Below, piece by piece: positions 23,627 through 35,183 of a DNA stretch of 64,000 nt; position 1 is the stretch's first letter; each line of letters begins with the position of its first letter. The stretch is from NCBI GenBank assembly GCA_002946415.1, contig NJPS01000031.1:1116001-1180000 (forward strand). The letters run 5' to 3'. The DNA comes from Rutstroemia sp. NJR-2017a BVV2. Taxonomy: Eukaryota; Ascomycota; Leotiomycetes; Helotiales; Rutstroemiaceae. The position numbers and the translations under genes are program-made. The notes under the pieces are model-generated. The model had not been told where the DNA came from. It was given only the letters and a program-made list of their open reading frames with translations, and made no database searches.

Positions 23627-25130
23627 ATGGCGGCTCAGACTACGCATAATATTGTGGTTTTTGGAGGGGATCATTGTGGCCCGGAGGTATGTCCGTTCTT
23701 TCCGCGGTTGAAGCACTTCTTTTCCTCTCGCTTGGGGTAGGGAGAATGGGAAGGGAGGAGGGAGAGTAAAAGCTAATACGAGGGGTTGTATATAGGTTAT
23801 TGCGGAAGCAGTCAAGATCCTTAAGGTTGTGGAGGCCGAGAGATCGGCGTCGGTGGGGAAGTTTAACTTCCAGGAACATTTGTTGGGTGGGGTGAGTGCC
23901 TCTTTCATTACTTTCTTACGTGTTTGTTTGTTGCTGTGGAAGATGAAATTGAGCTTGAGCTTGAGCTTGAGCTTGAGCTTGACTGCCGGGCTTTTCTCTT
24001 GGGTGGAAGAATAACCAGCGGAAAAGAAATGCGGGGATGCTATGACGTCCTCATTAAAACTCAGCTAACCCCCTCTTTCCCCAGTGCTCAATCGACGCCC
24101 ACGGCGAACCCCTCACAGCCGAAGCTCTCGAAGCCGCCAAAAACGCCTCGGCCGTCCTTCTCGGCGCCATCGGCGGTCCCAAATGGGGCACGGGCAAAGT
24201 GCGTCCGGAGCAAGGCATCCTCACGCTCCGCAAACAAATGGGCACATACGGCAACCTGCGTCCGTGCAACTTCGCGTCGGAGTCGCTCGTCGAGATCTCC
24301 CCGCTTAAGGAGTCCGTCTGCAAGGGCACCGACTTCTGCATCATCCGCGAGCTGACCGGGGGTATCTACTTCGGCGACCGCAAGGAAGACGACGGTGACG
24401 GAAAGGCATGGGATATGGAGCCCTATTCGCGGGAGGAGATTGTGCGGATCACACGACTGGCGGCGAGTTTGGCGCTGGCGAGCGATCCGCCGTTGCCGGT
24501 GTGGAGTTTGGATAAGGCGAATGTGCTGGCGACATCGAGGTTGTGGCGAAAGACGGTCACGGAAGTGATGGCGGAGGAGTTCCCGCAGTTGAAGCTGGGC
24601 CATCATTTGATTGATAGCGCGGCCATGTTGATGGTGAAGAATCCGCGGGCGCTGAATGGTGTGGTGGTGACGAGCAATTTGTTCGGTGATATTATCAGTG
24701 ACGAGGCGAGCGTGATTCCGGGTAGTATTGGACTCTTGCCAAGTGCGAGTTTGAGCGGTATTCCGGATGGGAAGAGCAGATGTAATGGCATTTATGAGCC
24801 GATTCATGGTATGTTGTTACTCCCCTCGATGGCTCTTTTACTACATTTTACAAAGTATCTGGAATACAAGCTAACCATACTGAACACACAGGCTCAGCAC
24901 CAGACATCTCTGGCCAAGGCATCGTCAACCCTGTGGGAACGATCCTCTCTGTAGCAATGATGCTTCAATACTCACTCAACCTCCCCAAGGAAGCCAAGGC
25001 CGTGGAAGAGGCCGTCAGGAGAACAATCGAGAAGGGTGTCAGGACAAAGGATATCGGCGGATCATCTAGCACAGTCGAGGTTGGTGATGCGGTCGCAGAG
25101 GAGTTGAAGGCCGTTTTGAAAGAGCTCTAA
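23627..25130 (+). CDS. LEU2: 3-isopropylmalate dehydrogenase, leucine biosynthesis
   Basis: The enzyme oxidises and decarboxylates 3-isopropylmalate with NAD in the third step of leucine synthesis. Exons 23627-23686, 23796-23891, 24085-24808 and 24892-25130 give 372 residues, close to the yeast length of 364. The start gives [20 protein letters not shown], matching the family N-terminus. Diagnostic segments are [11 protein letters not shown], the substrate-binding [14 protein letters not shown], the metal-site segment [13 protein letters not shown] (with the family Asp residues) and [18 protein letters not shown]. Exon 3 begins with a markedly GC-rich stretch in which many codons end in C. 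Intron 2 carries a five-copy GAGCTT repeat. A CCGG-type Leu3-like site lies upstream. The protein is expected in the cytosol because no presequence is visible. Confidence 0.95.
23951..23980 (+). repeat. Five-copy GAGCTT repeat inside LEU2 intron 2
   Basis: Five perfect tandem GAGCTT units occupy 30 bp of the 193-bp second intron of LEU2. Each unit carries an AGCT palindrome. Copy-number change would leave the protein unaltered but change intron length. Confidence 0.9.
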
Positions 25131-25655
25131 ATGCCAGTCACGAGTCATATGAGACCATGAAAAAAAGTACTTTTGGGGGTGCCGAGGAAAGGTGACCATG
25201 AATGTTTTAGCTTTCGGTGTACATAGCTGGGTGAAGTATATGAGGGAGGAGTGGAAGGATTTTGGTCAGGAAATACCAAAAGTTCTAAAAGTGCTAGATG
25301 CTGAATGATGTAAGGCGAGGCTCCATTGACCTGCTGAATCCAAAAAATAGATAGCAAAAAGAAGTCATTTTGGCAAAACATATGAATGTGCACTCATCCT
25401 TTCTAATGGTGCTTTGCCATAGACATGATTGGACTTCATCTTACTTACGCAACTCGTTAGAATTAAGCACACGCGCACACTATCGAAAACTCAATAATAA
25501 AAGGGACTATGCTGGTATTCATGCTCCCCGATCTAGAACAACAGGAAAACAGCAAAGCCACCAACTTTAGGCCATTTGAGCCTAAAACAGCATACATATT
25601 TTTATGACCCATTGTGCGACTGTCTTTCTTTATTAACTAAACCTTTACCAATCCT
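25131..25655. other. Tail-to-tail spacer between LEU2 and PP2A-A
   Basis: The two genes converge here. The sequence is AT-rich with no supported gene and should contain both 3' untranslated regions and polyadenylation signals. Confidence 0.6.
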
Positions 25656-27944
25656 CTATGAAGTTTCCATTGGCTCCCCCGAGATGGAAGCTGCGGCCGT
25701 AGTAGCGAAAAACCGGACATCCACATCATCATCCTTCTGCAACTTCTCCAGATTTGGCAAGATTCGTTCTTGGATAAGCTGTTGTCCGCGGGCGGATGGT
25801 GGCTCAGAGCTTCCTGATTTCTCTAATGAGTAAACGGTTCCCTCATCTGGGAGTCTTTTGAGGACGGAGATGATCTCCGAGTAGGATTTGGCGACGTTGA
25901 ATCGAATATTAGGAATCTCATCAACAACCAATTTGTCCATCATCGGTAAGATGGAATTTGAGACGACATCCAGACTGACAACAGTTGCAAGAGTCTACGA
26001 AAAGTCAGCTCATCTTGTCTTGGAAATGACACTCCTGAAAACTTACTGTGATAGCAAAACATGTTGTCATTCTGTACAGGTAATTTGGATGAGCACCCAT
26101 CGCCATGACCTTCGGAATAATAGCTTCATTGGCCCAGCCAACGCCGAAGACTTCTGTGAGCTTCTTGAGATTCTTGGTCGCTGCGTCACGGATCGAGAAG
26201 ACTGTATCTCCTAACCAACCCATGCAAAGGGCAGCCAATTTTTCATCGAAGAATTCCTGACCTAATTGACTGGCCAGAAGAGGGATATATTCGATGATAG
26301 CAAGTCGAACACGCCATTGCTTATCCTCAGCAAGCTGTACAATGGCGGGTAGAAGAGATTGCGACAGCAAATCGATACCGATCACTGTTTGAGTTAGTTC
26401 AACTATTTGAAAAAATGGACAAAAAGCACTGACCTTGGTTGACAAGTTCTAATTTTGAGATAATGTGCAAGCGAACATCGGGGAATTCGTCCTTGAGCAT
26501 TTGCAAGAACATAGGGAGTAAGTGATCGATGGTTCTAAAAACGTTGTTAGCATGACGTCCAGCGTGTAAACATACAATTGGACATACTCTTGCTTGCCAA
26601 GGATTGGTGCAAGCCCACTTATTTGTGTACCGAGAGCGGCACGGACATGCTGAGAGGTATCAGAGACCAGATCTTCCACGGTAGTCATAATGTCGTTGAG
26701 GAGAGTTGTGCGGTCAACAAGTTTGCAAAAGCCTACCGGCGTCATTAGCAATGTTTCTTGTCAAGACTCATAATGGACATACCTGGGATTTGTCCAGCAA
26801 TTGCTGTTCGTACTTCCGCTTCACTGTCCTTCAACAACTTCACGAATGCCGGTACAAGATCTCTTGTTACCACTTCATCGTCAACCGCTTTTGCGATCTA
26901 AAAGATAAATCAGCAGTTGGTTTCAAACGGAGGGAGTAATCGTGCCCACCTTTTCAAATCTATCTGCAACCATGTATCTGACCCTCCAACTCTTGTCCTC
27001 AATCAAACTTCTTAAAGCGGTGAGTAGAACTCCATGGCTTGATTGCTGCTCCTTTGGCACAACCTCCGCAATGGCTATTAGAATCTCGACTGTCAAGAGG
27101 CGTACACTATCTTGGTCGTCGCTGGCAAGATGTTGGAAAAGCGGTATCATTTCTTCCACAACGATGGTTGCAGGCATTTCTTTCACGAACTTTGCCAAAT
27201 TATTCGCAGATTGTCTTCGTACCATGGGAGTCTCGTCGTGAACTAGAAGTCCGAATTGCTGGCGTAACTGTTCTTGCATGGGTGGTGAAGCCTTCTTGTA
27301 AGGAACATTGTAGAGCCCTGTTGCTGATATCTTTGAAGTAAACCAGTCCGCTTTTGAAAGTCGAATCGTGAGAGGTATAAAGTATTCTTCAACCTGCTGC
27401 GAGGATAGCTCTTCGCATATCTTATTTAAAGATTCCACAGCCTATGTTTATTAGCTGGGTTGCCAATGACTGAGATGCTGTTTTTGCCCACCTTCTCCCG
27501 TACCAAGGGCTCCTCGATAGCCGCGAGGTTCTCCAGCGGCGACAGAAGGACATGACCCCATTCTGGACCACCGACATATTCTACGAAATTCCCGAGCTCC
27601 TCACTCAGTGCTGTAAGAACTTCATCTTCATCTTCGACGGATTCTGCAGGATATGATCAACCAGTGCATCGGGCTATATCGTCAAGGCTTCATAGCATAC
27701 CATCTAAGAAAGGGATCAATTCATCTCTTGTGCGGTCCGCTCCTAAGGCAAGGGCAATGGTGGAGAGTCGGTGAATAGCATTTAATCGTAGTAGAACATC
27801 GTCATGCTATATAGATTGTCAGTATCTGCGCAACACGGCGTTGCTTGATATGGACAATGCGCTTGAGCGAACTACCTTTAACTCATCGATGAGCACAGCT
27901 ATGGGGTAGAGCTCATCAGTCTTATCAGCTCCACCGTCTGCCAT
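25656..27944 (-). CDS. TPD3: PP2A 65-kDa scaffold (A) subunit
   Basis: This is the HEAT-repeat scaffold that joins the catalytic C and regulatory B subunits of protein phosphatase 2A. Nine exons (27876-27944, 27701-27806, 27492-27643, 26950-27441, 26783-26897, 26576-26732, 26434-26534, 26047-26384, 25656-25994) join in phase to give 622 residues. The start is [20 protein letters not shown], typical of the family. HEAT-repeat signatures recur, such as [51 protein letters not shown] and [18 protein letters not shown]. The C-terminal 35 residues extend past the last HEAT repeat with a polar tail, as in filamentous fungi. It is head-to-head with the PheRS beta gene. The symbol follows the yeast orthologue. 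Confidence 0.93.
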
Positions 27945-28586
27945 TATGAGGATTCGTAAAGTTTGCTTGGTAGAATACTGGTGAGAGGATTGGCAGGGCA
28001 AGCGTTGTCCCTGATCAGGTTATAGATCGTAGGATGGTTATCGCGTGGTCGTTTGGCGTTCGTGAATAGGTCCTTAACTTCGCGATTAAAGTTGCGATAC
28101 CAGAAAGAGTAAGGAAAGTGAGCAAGTTCTGATATGCTTTAGACTTGCAACTGTTGAATATTGGTCAATACTTGTACTTGCTATAAAGTCCATAAGTAGG
28201 AGTAATTAGTGGGGGGATGTGACGAGGGATAACTTTGAGCTGGAGAAATGAGTGGAAAGAATTTCAATGAACATACCTATGGAGTTCCCTTCTATAGGTT
28301 CCGGCAGGTAATATTGAAAGTAGAGCAGGGAATAGCGTTACGGTTGGTAGAGGTAGTCGAATTAATTGTTGGTTGGCAGCAGCTTCGGTGAGTTGAACTT
28401 GAGAATCGACCATCAAAGTATTGTGCCTCAAATACGAGGCGTCAAATAAATTTTGAAGAACAGTCATAATTTCGATTGAACCCCTCCGCGCCGACCCCAC
28501 CAATATATTTCCGCTCGACTCATAGAACGCATTTTGGATCGCACAACTGGCGAGCATTCACAGAAGTTACAGCCACTCAAATCAAG
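27945..28586. promoter_or_regulatory. Divergent promoter region of PP2A-A and PheRS beta
   Basis: The 642 bp separate two start codons facing away from each other, so both promoters must lie here or overlap. A 97-codon minus-strand frame (28264-28557) has no recognisable domain and is probably fortuitous. Confidence 0.6.
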
Positions 28587-30537
28587 ATGCCTACCATCAG
28601 TGTTGATAAGGCTGAGCTCTACAAAGCTCTAGGGCAAGAGTAAGTACAGAGAAACTCCTTGGAGCGCACAAGGAAGAGAGCGAAACTGAGCGACGTTAGG
28701 TATACCACCGAGCAGTTCGAGGAATTATGCTTCGAATTTGGTATCGAGCTGGACGAGGATACTTCGAACTCGGAGCGCCCTATTGTCAATGGCAAACAGG
28801 AACCCGCGCAACTCAAGATCGAAATTCCTGCGAATCGATATGACATGCTTTGCTTCGAAGGCATAGCCCTCATGCTAAACATTTTCAGAGAGAAGACGCC
28901 ATTCCCAAATTACAGATTGGTAGAACCAGAAAGTGGCATGCGAGAGAAGTTGACAGTTCACCAAGACACCATGAAAGTACGACCCTACATCTCAGCGTCG
29001 GTTCTGCGAAATGTTACCTTCACCCAGGATAGTTATGATTCCTTCATCTCGTTACAAGACAAGCTTCACCAAAATCTTGCCCGCCAGCGGACACTCGTTG
29101 CAATTGGCACACATGATTTGGATACTATCCAAGGGCCATTCACCTACGAGGCGCTTCCACCGAAGGAGATCAAGTTCATACCGCTTAACCAGTCAAAGGA
29201 AATGAACGCAGAGGAACAGATGCAGTTCTATGAGAATGACAAGCATTTGGGGAAATATCTACACATCATCCGTGACAAACCAGTATATCCAGTTATCTAC
29301 GACTCGAATAGGACTGTCCTGTCTATGCCACCGATTATCAATGGAAACCATTCCAAGATCACCCTAAATACAAAGAACATTTTCATTGAAATGACTGGAA
29401 CGGATCGCACAAAGTTGGAAATAGTTAACAACATCATTGTTGCGATGTTCTCCCAATATTGTGCGGAGCCTTTCACTATTGAGCCTGTTGAGATTAGTTC
29501 GGAACACAACAATGAGACACGACAGACGCCGAATATCAGCTCCCGTCAGGCCGAAGCCGAAGTAGATTATATCAATAACTGCTGTGGACTTTCTGAGTCA
29601 CCCGAGCGCATCTGTGAACTTCTTAAAAAGATGTGCTATTCAGCAAAACCTTCATCGAAAGACAAGAACATAATAGAAGTCTCCATACCTCCGACGAGAG
29701 CCGATGTCCTCCATCAGTGCGACATCATGGAAGACGTAGCCATTGCATACGGCTTCAATAACCTACCACGCACCTCCCCTAACAAAGCCTCTACGATTGC
29801 ACAACCCCTCCCCATCAACAAACTTGGCGATATCGTCCGAATGGAAGCCGCCATGGCCGGCTGGAGTGAAGTCATGCCCCTAATTCTCTGTTCCCATGAC
29901 GAAAATTTCGCATGGCTCAACCGCAAAGATGATGGTACCTCCGCTGTGCGTCTCGCCAATCCCAAGACCGCAGAGTATCAAGTGGTCCGCACATCTCTCC
30001 TCCCAGGACTTCTGAAAACCATCCGAGAAAATAAGAAACACTCCGTTCCCATCAAAGTCTTCGAAGTATCGGATGTCGCCTTCAAAGCTCCAGAGTTGGA
30101 GCGCAAATCAAGAAACGAACGCCACTTCGCCGCAGCATGGTATGGTAAAACGAGTGGTTTCGAAATCGTCCACGGATTACTTGATCGAATTCTCTTGATG
30201 TTGCAAACCGCCTTCGTCACACATGAAGAGGGTCTAGAAGGCAAAAAGATTGATTTCGAGGTTAAGGAAAATCCAACAAAGCCTGATGGATATTGGATCG
30301 AGGAGATTGATGAGCCGACTTTCTTTGCTGGTCATGCTGCGGCTATTTATTTACGGTTAGGTGGAAAGGAGGTTCGCGTGGGGGAATTTGGTATTCTGCA
30401 TCCATCGGTCCTGGACAAATTTGAGTTAAGGTATGTGGTCCTGCTTTGACAAAAGAAAGCCGGAAGAACATAGGAGCTAACCATTACACAGATATCCTGT
30501 CAGCACATTAGAGATCAATCTCGAGGTCTTCTTATGA
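28587..30537 (+). CDS. FRS1: Cytosolic phenylalanyl-tRNA synthetase beta subunit
   Basis: The beta subunit pairs with the catalytic alpha subunit to charge tRNA-Phe. Exons 28587-28639, 28700-30430 and 30492-30537 give 609 residues (yeast has 595). The N-terminus [20 protein letters not shown] matches cytosolic family members. B3/B4-type and B5 segments follow, including [34 protein letters not shown] and [20 protein letters not shown]. The catalytic-like fold carries [16 protein letters not shown] and [16 protein letters not shown]. The C-terminus, recovered only after removing the last intron, reads [15 protein letters not shown] and is the expected end. No organelle presequence is seen. The gene is divergent from PP2A-A and converges on the myotubularin gene. 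Confidence 0.95.
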
Positions 30538-30937
30538 TCAAATTATGTCGCATATAAATAAAAAGCTGTAATTTCATGTCTCGAGGAAAGTTTTTGCTTG
30601 GACGGATTCATGATATGCATTTATATTGCATGAATAACAACCATAGATGGCAAAGACCAAGAAGAAGAATCTAATGTCATGACAAGGACATAAACACAAG
30701 TCTTGCATTTTGATCACCCACTGACACCAAGAGATGTGAACTTCTACAATAGCGCCTCGCTCCTTCAATGCCATGCCCACGTAACAAATAATACAGTTCA
30801 GATCCTCCTTTCAGTCCATCAGTTCGTCCCTCCCATGTCCCATCAAAGAATCCCGACCATTCAACGCCTGTAAGTCACTCTCCCTAGAAGTCGAACCCGA
30901 ACCAAACCATCCCGTCCCATCGTCCATCATGCCATCA
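30538..30937. other. Convergent spacer between PheRS beta and myotubularin
   Basis: This 400-bp stretch separates two stop codons. It contains no supported gene and probably holds both 3' untranslated regions. Confidence 0.6.
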
Positions 30938-33333
30938 TTATTGCATCTCCACCTCCATTTCCTGCTTCCCATTACTATTTGCACCCGCACTCTCATTCGC
31001 CGCCGCCGGACTCCTACTCCCCAAACCGGAGCCCTTCGCCCTTCCAATCCCCAACCCTGCAATGCCCTCTCTCAAACTAGCAAAACCCGCCGCCGGTCCA
31101 TTCAACACCTGTTTGGTCGGACTCCCCGCGCTCTCCACGCCCGTTAGCACTGTCCTCGCAGGCGTCGTAGCTCCTCCCACAACCGTATACCCACTACTTC
31201 CATTATTGCTCAATGCTAAATATCTCTCGGTTACTGGATTATGTGGCCCATTCATCTCCAGATCCGTTCTGCCGAATGCTTGATGCCACCATCTCACGTC
31301 GTCCAAGGTAGGGAAGATTAACCGCTCTTTTCCTTTTACGTGGTCGTCGATCTCGCCGCCGTCGAATTCTTTGTTTGTGAATTCGTCTTTTTTGGCTAGG
31401 AAATATGCCCAGACGCTTTTGGTACGTTCTTTTACTCGGGCGTCGACGCGGGATTTCTCGTTGTTGTACAGGAAGGTGCCGTATTGACAGGAATAGAGAT
31501 GGTAGAGGAGACGCCGGAGGAACCGCTCGTTGAATTCGAAGCGGGTAGGGTGTTGACGGAGAAGTTGGTATGTTGCGTCGAGGAACTGGTGGAAGACGGG
31601 GCTGGTCTCTTTGGGTTTGGTGGCTTCGCTCTGAGGTAGGGCTTCGAGTTTCGCAGGCCTCTTGGGAGAGTCTTCGGCCAACATTATTTCATCTATGTCG
31701 GGGTCGGTTACAGCTTCTTGGCTTGCGTTGCTTTTGTTGAAGAATCGTTTCGCGCTCAAAATAGCATTTTCAATCGCATCTCCTCGCCCGTCTGAATTCC
31801 CACCAGGTTGGATTGCTGAACCAGCAAGAGCATCATTTTGTGTGACAAACCACTTTTCACTATTCAAGAATCCCGACCTGTGCTGGAACATGTGTCCAAA
31901 GCTCAACCAATCTTTCTCTACAAGTACGATGAAACCTTCAATGGTCCTGTAATAGGGGTCGAGCATTAGCTGAGATAAAGCACTTAGCTGACTGGTTCGA
32001 TCCCAGCCATCTGAACAGTGGATCAGTACATGTGAGTGCTGAATGCCAACTTGTCGAGCAATAATGGATGCTCCATCGAGAATACCGCCGATGTGTTTTA
32101 ACCAGCCGCTTTTGGCAAGCTGGTCCCGATTTGGCGGTAGAGTAGATATATCCGCATCTTTGATCGCATCTACAACTTTCCCCAACGAGTCTCGCATAAC
32201 ATGAATGTTGGCAATATTTAGATATACTTTCTTGGCGAGTGGATAATAGTCCATGTTCTCTGTACCAAATCCATTTACTTGGTTAGCATATGCGTTTACT
32301 GGAGGTCTTGCATCAACAATTAAGTTGTTTTGTTGGGCTCCGTAGACGTGTGGTTTTTCTGCTGGTATCTCAATGTTTGATCCAGACGAGATCAGCTCAT
32401 CCTCGAATTGCTCAGGGTCAATCAGTTCTCCATTGTTGGGCGTGCTGAGGTCCGCTGAACTAGATTCTGGGCTTGTTCGAGACATAGCCGGCGAGACAGA
32501 GTCCCCCTCATCTGCCTGCGCTGTTGCTGAAAAACACGCACTGACTAACTTCTCGTCCTGGATGCTGCGCGCACCCCGCATACCTGTTCGCGGTTGCGAA
32601 CATCTCGTTAGAGCGCAGTTGTTGACCGGGTGTAAGTATGTGAGAACAGGTATCCGTGCCCTCGAACGATGCTGGCCAGCATGCTTGATTGTGATGTCGG
32701 ATATGGATGAAGGAACAGGTAGAAGAGCCGGGTATGTAGGCGAAAAGGCGTAGTCTTGGTTGAGCTTTGATATGCGCCAACCTCTATCAACTCCCTTCTC
32801 ACTAATCCCTAACCGTTTCCATTCCGTTTTGGGATCATAGACATCCCATCCATTAATGTGCTTCTCCGCTCCATGAGCTTTGTAGCTAAAAGCGTACAAC
32901 TTCTCAATACTCCCCACCTTGCAGGTAGCCGTCTTTATGTTTTCGAAAGTTTCCCGGGCAGATTTATCATCATCGAAGTTGAGCGTGTAAAAGGTAAAGT
33001 CTCGACCGCGCAATCGTATCGAAGAAGCTATTCCGGATCCTGGCGGAGTCGGTCGAAACGTGCAATAAGCTATCATGGGATATGCTATCCATGATTCTCG
33101 TGCCTTAACAGGCGCCGCAGGGGTTCCATCTGGGGACGACACTGGGCTGGGAGCGGCTTGAACGATAATGAGATGGTGGGCTGTTAAGTGTAGTGTAACA
33201 TTGGAAGCTTGTCCACGGGCTACAACCTGGACATCATGGACCTGCAAGAATATACACAGCGTCAGCAAAACTTTCATGAGTATACACCTGGGACTTCTCG
33301 ACAGACCTTGGTTACTCGAAGTTTCTCGGCCAT
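30938..33333 (-). CDS. YMR1: Myotubularin-family phosphoinositide 3-phosphatase
   Basis: Myotubularins remove the 3-phosphate from PI3P and PI(3,5)P2 on endosomes and vacuoles. Two exons (33307-33333 and 30938-33241) give 776 residues. The start MAEKLRVTK is joined across a 65-nt intron to VHDVQVVARG, opening a PH-GRAM-like domain (about 1-150). The phosphatase core includes NNCALTRCSQPR and the active-site loop HCSDGWDRTS, whose catalytic Cys is near residue 418 and whose Arg follows the CX5R spacing, so it is predicted active. The motif GFIVLVEKDWLSFGHMFQHR follows. A Ser/Glu-rich insert (about 265-310) precedes the catalytic part. The last 130 residues are low-complexity and Gly/Ala-rich. 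A single myotubularin is usual in fungi. It is divergent from RPS3. Confidence 0.93.
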
Positions 33334-33833
33334 TTTTGATTCTATGGCACGGCGCACTCACTTCGGGAGTTGATAGTCGTCGATTTCATTTGACCTTCCG
33401 TAGATGCAATCTCTTGTCTTCCTTGATTTATTATTGTATATCCAATACAGTCGGCGCATACGTTATGAATCACGGAGAGTCATGTGTTATAACCCAACGA
33501 GTTCCATGTTGTCATAAACAGCACTGTGAGACTAGCTCAGCATCATATCACCCAGCACAGTAGCCCCAAAATCAGAACCCTGTAACTATGGGACAGCCCA
33601 AAAGCCCCAAACCAACCAAATCTGCCTTACGGGAAGCTCTTGTGATGCCTTATAACCAAGGCTGTTATCCACAAATTCGCTAAAGTTATCAACTAAAAAT
33701 TGACCCTCCCACTGTAGTGATTTTGGGAAAATTCAATTTTGAAACCGCGACAATCGACCCTCGACAAAACACCGACGACGACTTTTGAGCCTCATTCCCA
33801 CAGGTCCAAAATCTTCAACTCAAATCAGACAAT
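33334..33833. promoter_or_regulatory. Divergent promoter region of myotubularin and RPS3
   Basis: The 500 bp between the two start codons must carry both promoters. The half next to RPS3 is richer in pyrimidine-type words and ACACCGACGACGAC just upstream of the leader. No ribosomal-protein box could be assigned with confidence. Confidence 0.55.
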
Positions 33834-34696
33834 ATGGCTTCCGGTGTCCCAGGTGCCGCTATGTAAGGAAACCTCAATTTTGTGTATTTGACCCCTCTAA
33901 CAACCCGCTAATTTATGTTCCTCCTCACCACAGCTCAAAGCGGAGAAAGTTCGTCGCTGATGGTGTTTTCTACGCCGAATTGAACGAGTTCTTCCAACGC
34001 GAATTGGCTGAGGAAGGATACTCTGGAGTCGAAGTCCGCGTCACCCCTACCGTCACCGATATCATCATCCGCGCAACCCACACCCAAGAAGTTCTCGGTG
34101 AGCAAGGACGCCGCATCCGCGAGCTGACCTCGCTCATTCAGAAGCGCTTCAAGTTCCCCGAGAACAGCGTTTCCCTGTACGCCGCCAAGGTGCAAAACCG
34201 AGGTCTCTCCGCCGTCGCTCAATGCGAGTCTCTCCGATACAAACTCCTCAACGGTCTTGCGGTCCGAAGAGCTTGCTATGGTGTTCTCCGATTCATCATG
34301 GAGAGCGGTGCTAAGGGTTGTGAGGTCGTTGTTTCCGGAAAATTGCGCGCTGCTCGTGCCAAGTCCATGAAGTTCACTGATGGTTTCATGATCCACTCTG
34401 GTCAGCCAGCCAAGGACTTCATCGACTCTGCTACCCGTCACGTTCTCTTGAGACAAGGTGTTCTCGGTATCAAGGTCAAGATCATGCGTGGATCTGACCC
34501 AGAAGGAAAGTCTGGACCTCAAAAGTCTTTGCCAGATTCCGTCACCATCATCGAGCCAAAGGAGGAGCAAACTGTGGTTCAACCCATGAGCCAGGATTAC
34601 GGTGCTAAGGCTGCAGCTGCACAGGCGGCTGCTGAGGCTGCTCGCTCGCAAGAGCAGGCCGGTGAGGAGGAGCCACAACCAGCTGCGGAGGAATAA
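33834..34696 (+). CDS. RPS3: 40S ribosomal protein S3 (uS3)
   Basis: A core small-subunit protein at the mRNA entry channel. Exons 33834-33862 and 33934-34696 give 263 residues. The first exon codes MASGVPGAA and the join gives [20 protein letters not shown], the usual eukaryotic N-terminus. The KH domain follows, with the GxxG loop visible as GEQGRR at about residues 65-70. The C-terminal domain carries the segments [14 protein letters not shown] and [12 protein letters not shown]. The C-terminus ends in an Ala/Glu-rich tail. Codon use is strongly biased toward C- and G-ending codons, as expected for a highly expressed gene. That bias creates a full-length antisense frame, which I consider a shadow. 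Confidence 0.98.
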
Positions 34697-35183
34697 GTTA
34701 AGGCTGAGATGGAGGGGCGTTTCCAAACATTTGCGTGCGAGTTCTAGTTCATAAAGAGCTTGTATTCATAGCCAACAAATTTCACGGCTTTCTAAACACT
34801 TCATAAAAAATTGAATGGAAAAAGTAAAAAATGATCTCAGTTGTGAGCCCATCTTCATGTGCATTCATATTAAGCTTTGGCACGTCCTTTACAAGGGCTC
34901 CTCTCAATTTGCCCACATATATATATCGTACATATCTTTCCCTTTTGTACAAAAGATAGCAGCCCCCAAACGCCTGAACCTCATGCAGTCGTACTTTAAA
35001 ATATGAGCCCCAGCAGACCAAGCTGCTACCAAAAGCAATGTCTAGATGAAATACAAACACGGCTTTTGCAGTTAAAATTCCCAACCCCGCCTAGGACTAC
35101 CAAATACAGTTTTTTGAGCAAGAACAAATGGAAAAAGGAGAAATCATGTATGCATGACTGGACACTTTTTTGATATTCAAATA
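34697..35183. other. Convergent spacer between RPS3 and NIPA-type transporter
   Basis: Only 3' untranslated sequence is expected here. A short TATATATAT run occurs near 34920. No gene is supported. Confidence 0.6.

Noticed and set aside
24088..24807. 239-codon antisense frame across LEU2 exon 3
   Set aside because: It lies wholly within the GC-rich LEU2 exon and its Arg/His/Gln-rich product resembles a codon-bias shadow.
28264..28557. 97-codon minus-strand frame in the PP2A-A/PheRS promoter
   Set aside because: No domain is visible and it overlaps the divergent promoter region; treated as fortuitous.
33935..34726. 263-codon antisense frame across RPS3
   Set aside because: It mirrors the sense frame through strong codon bias, its Leu/Ser-rich product has no domain, and RPS3 explains the conservation.
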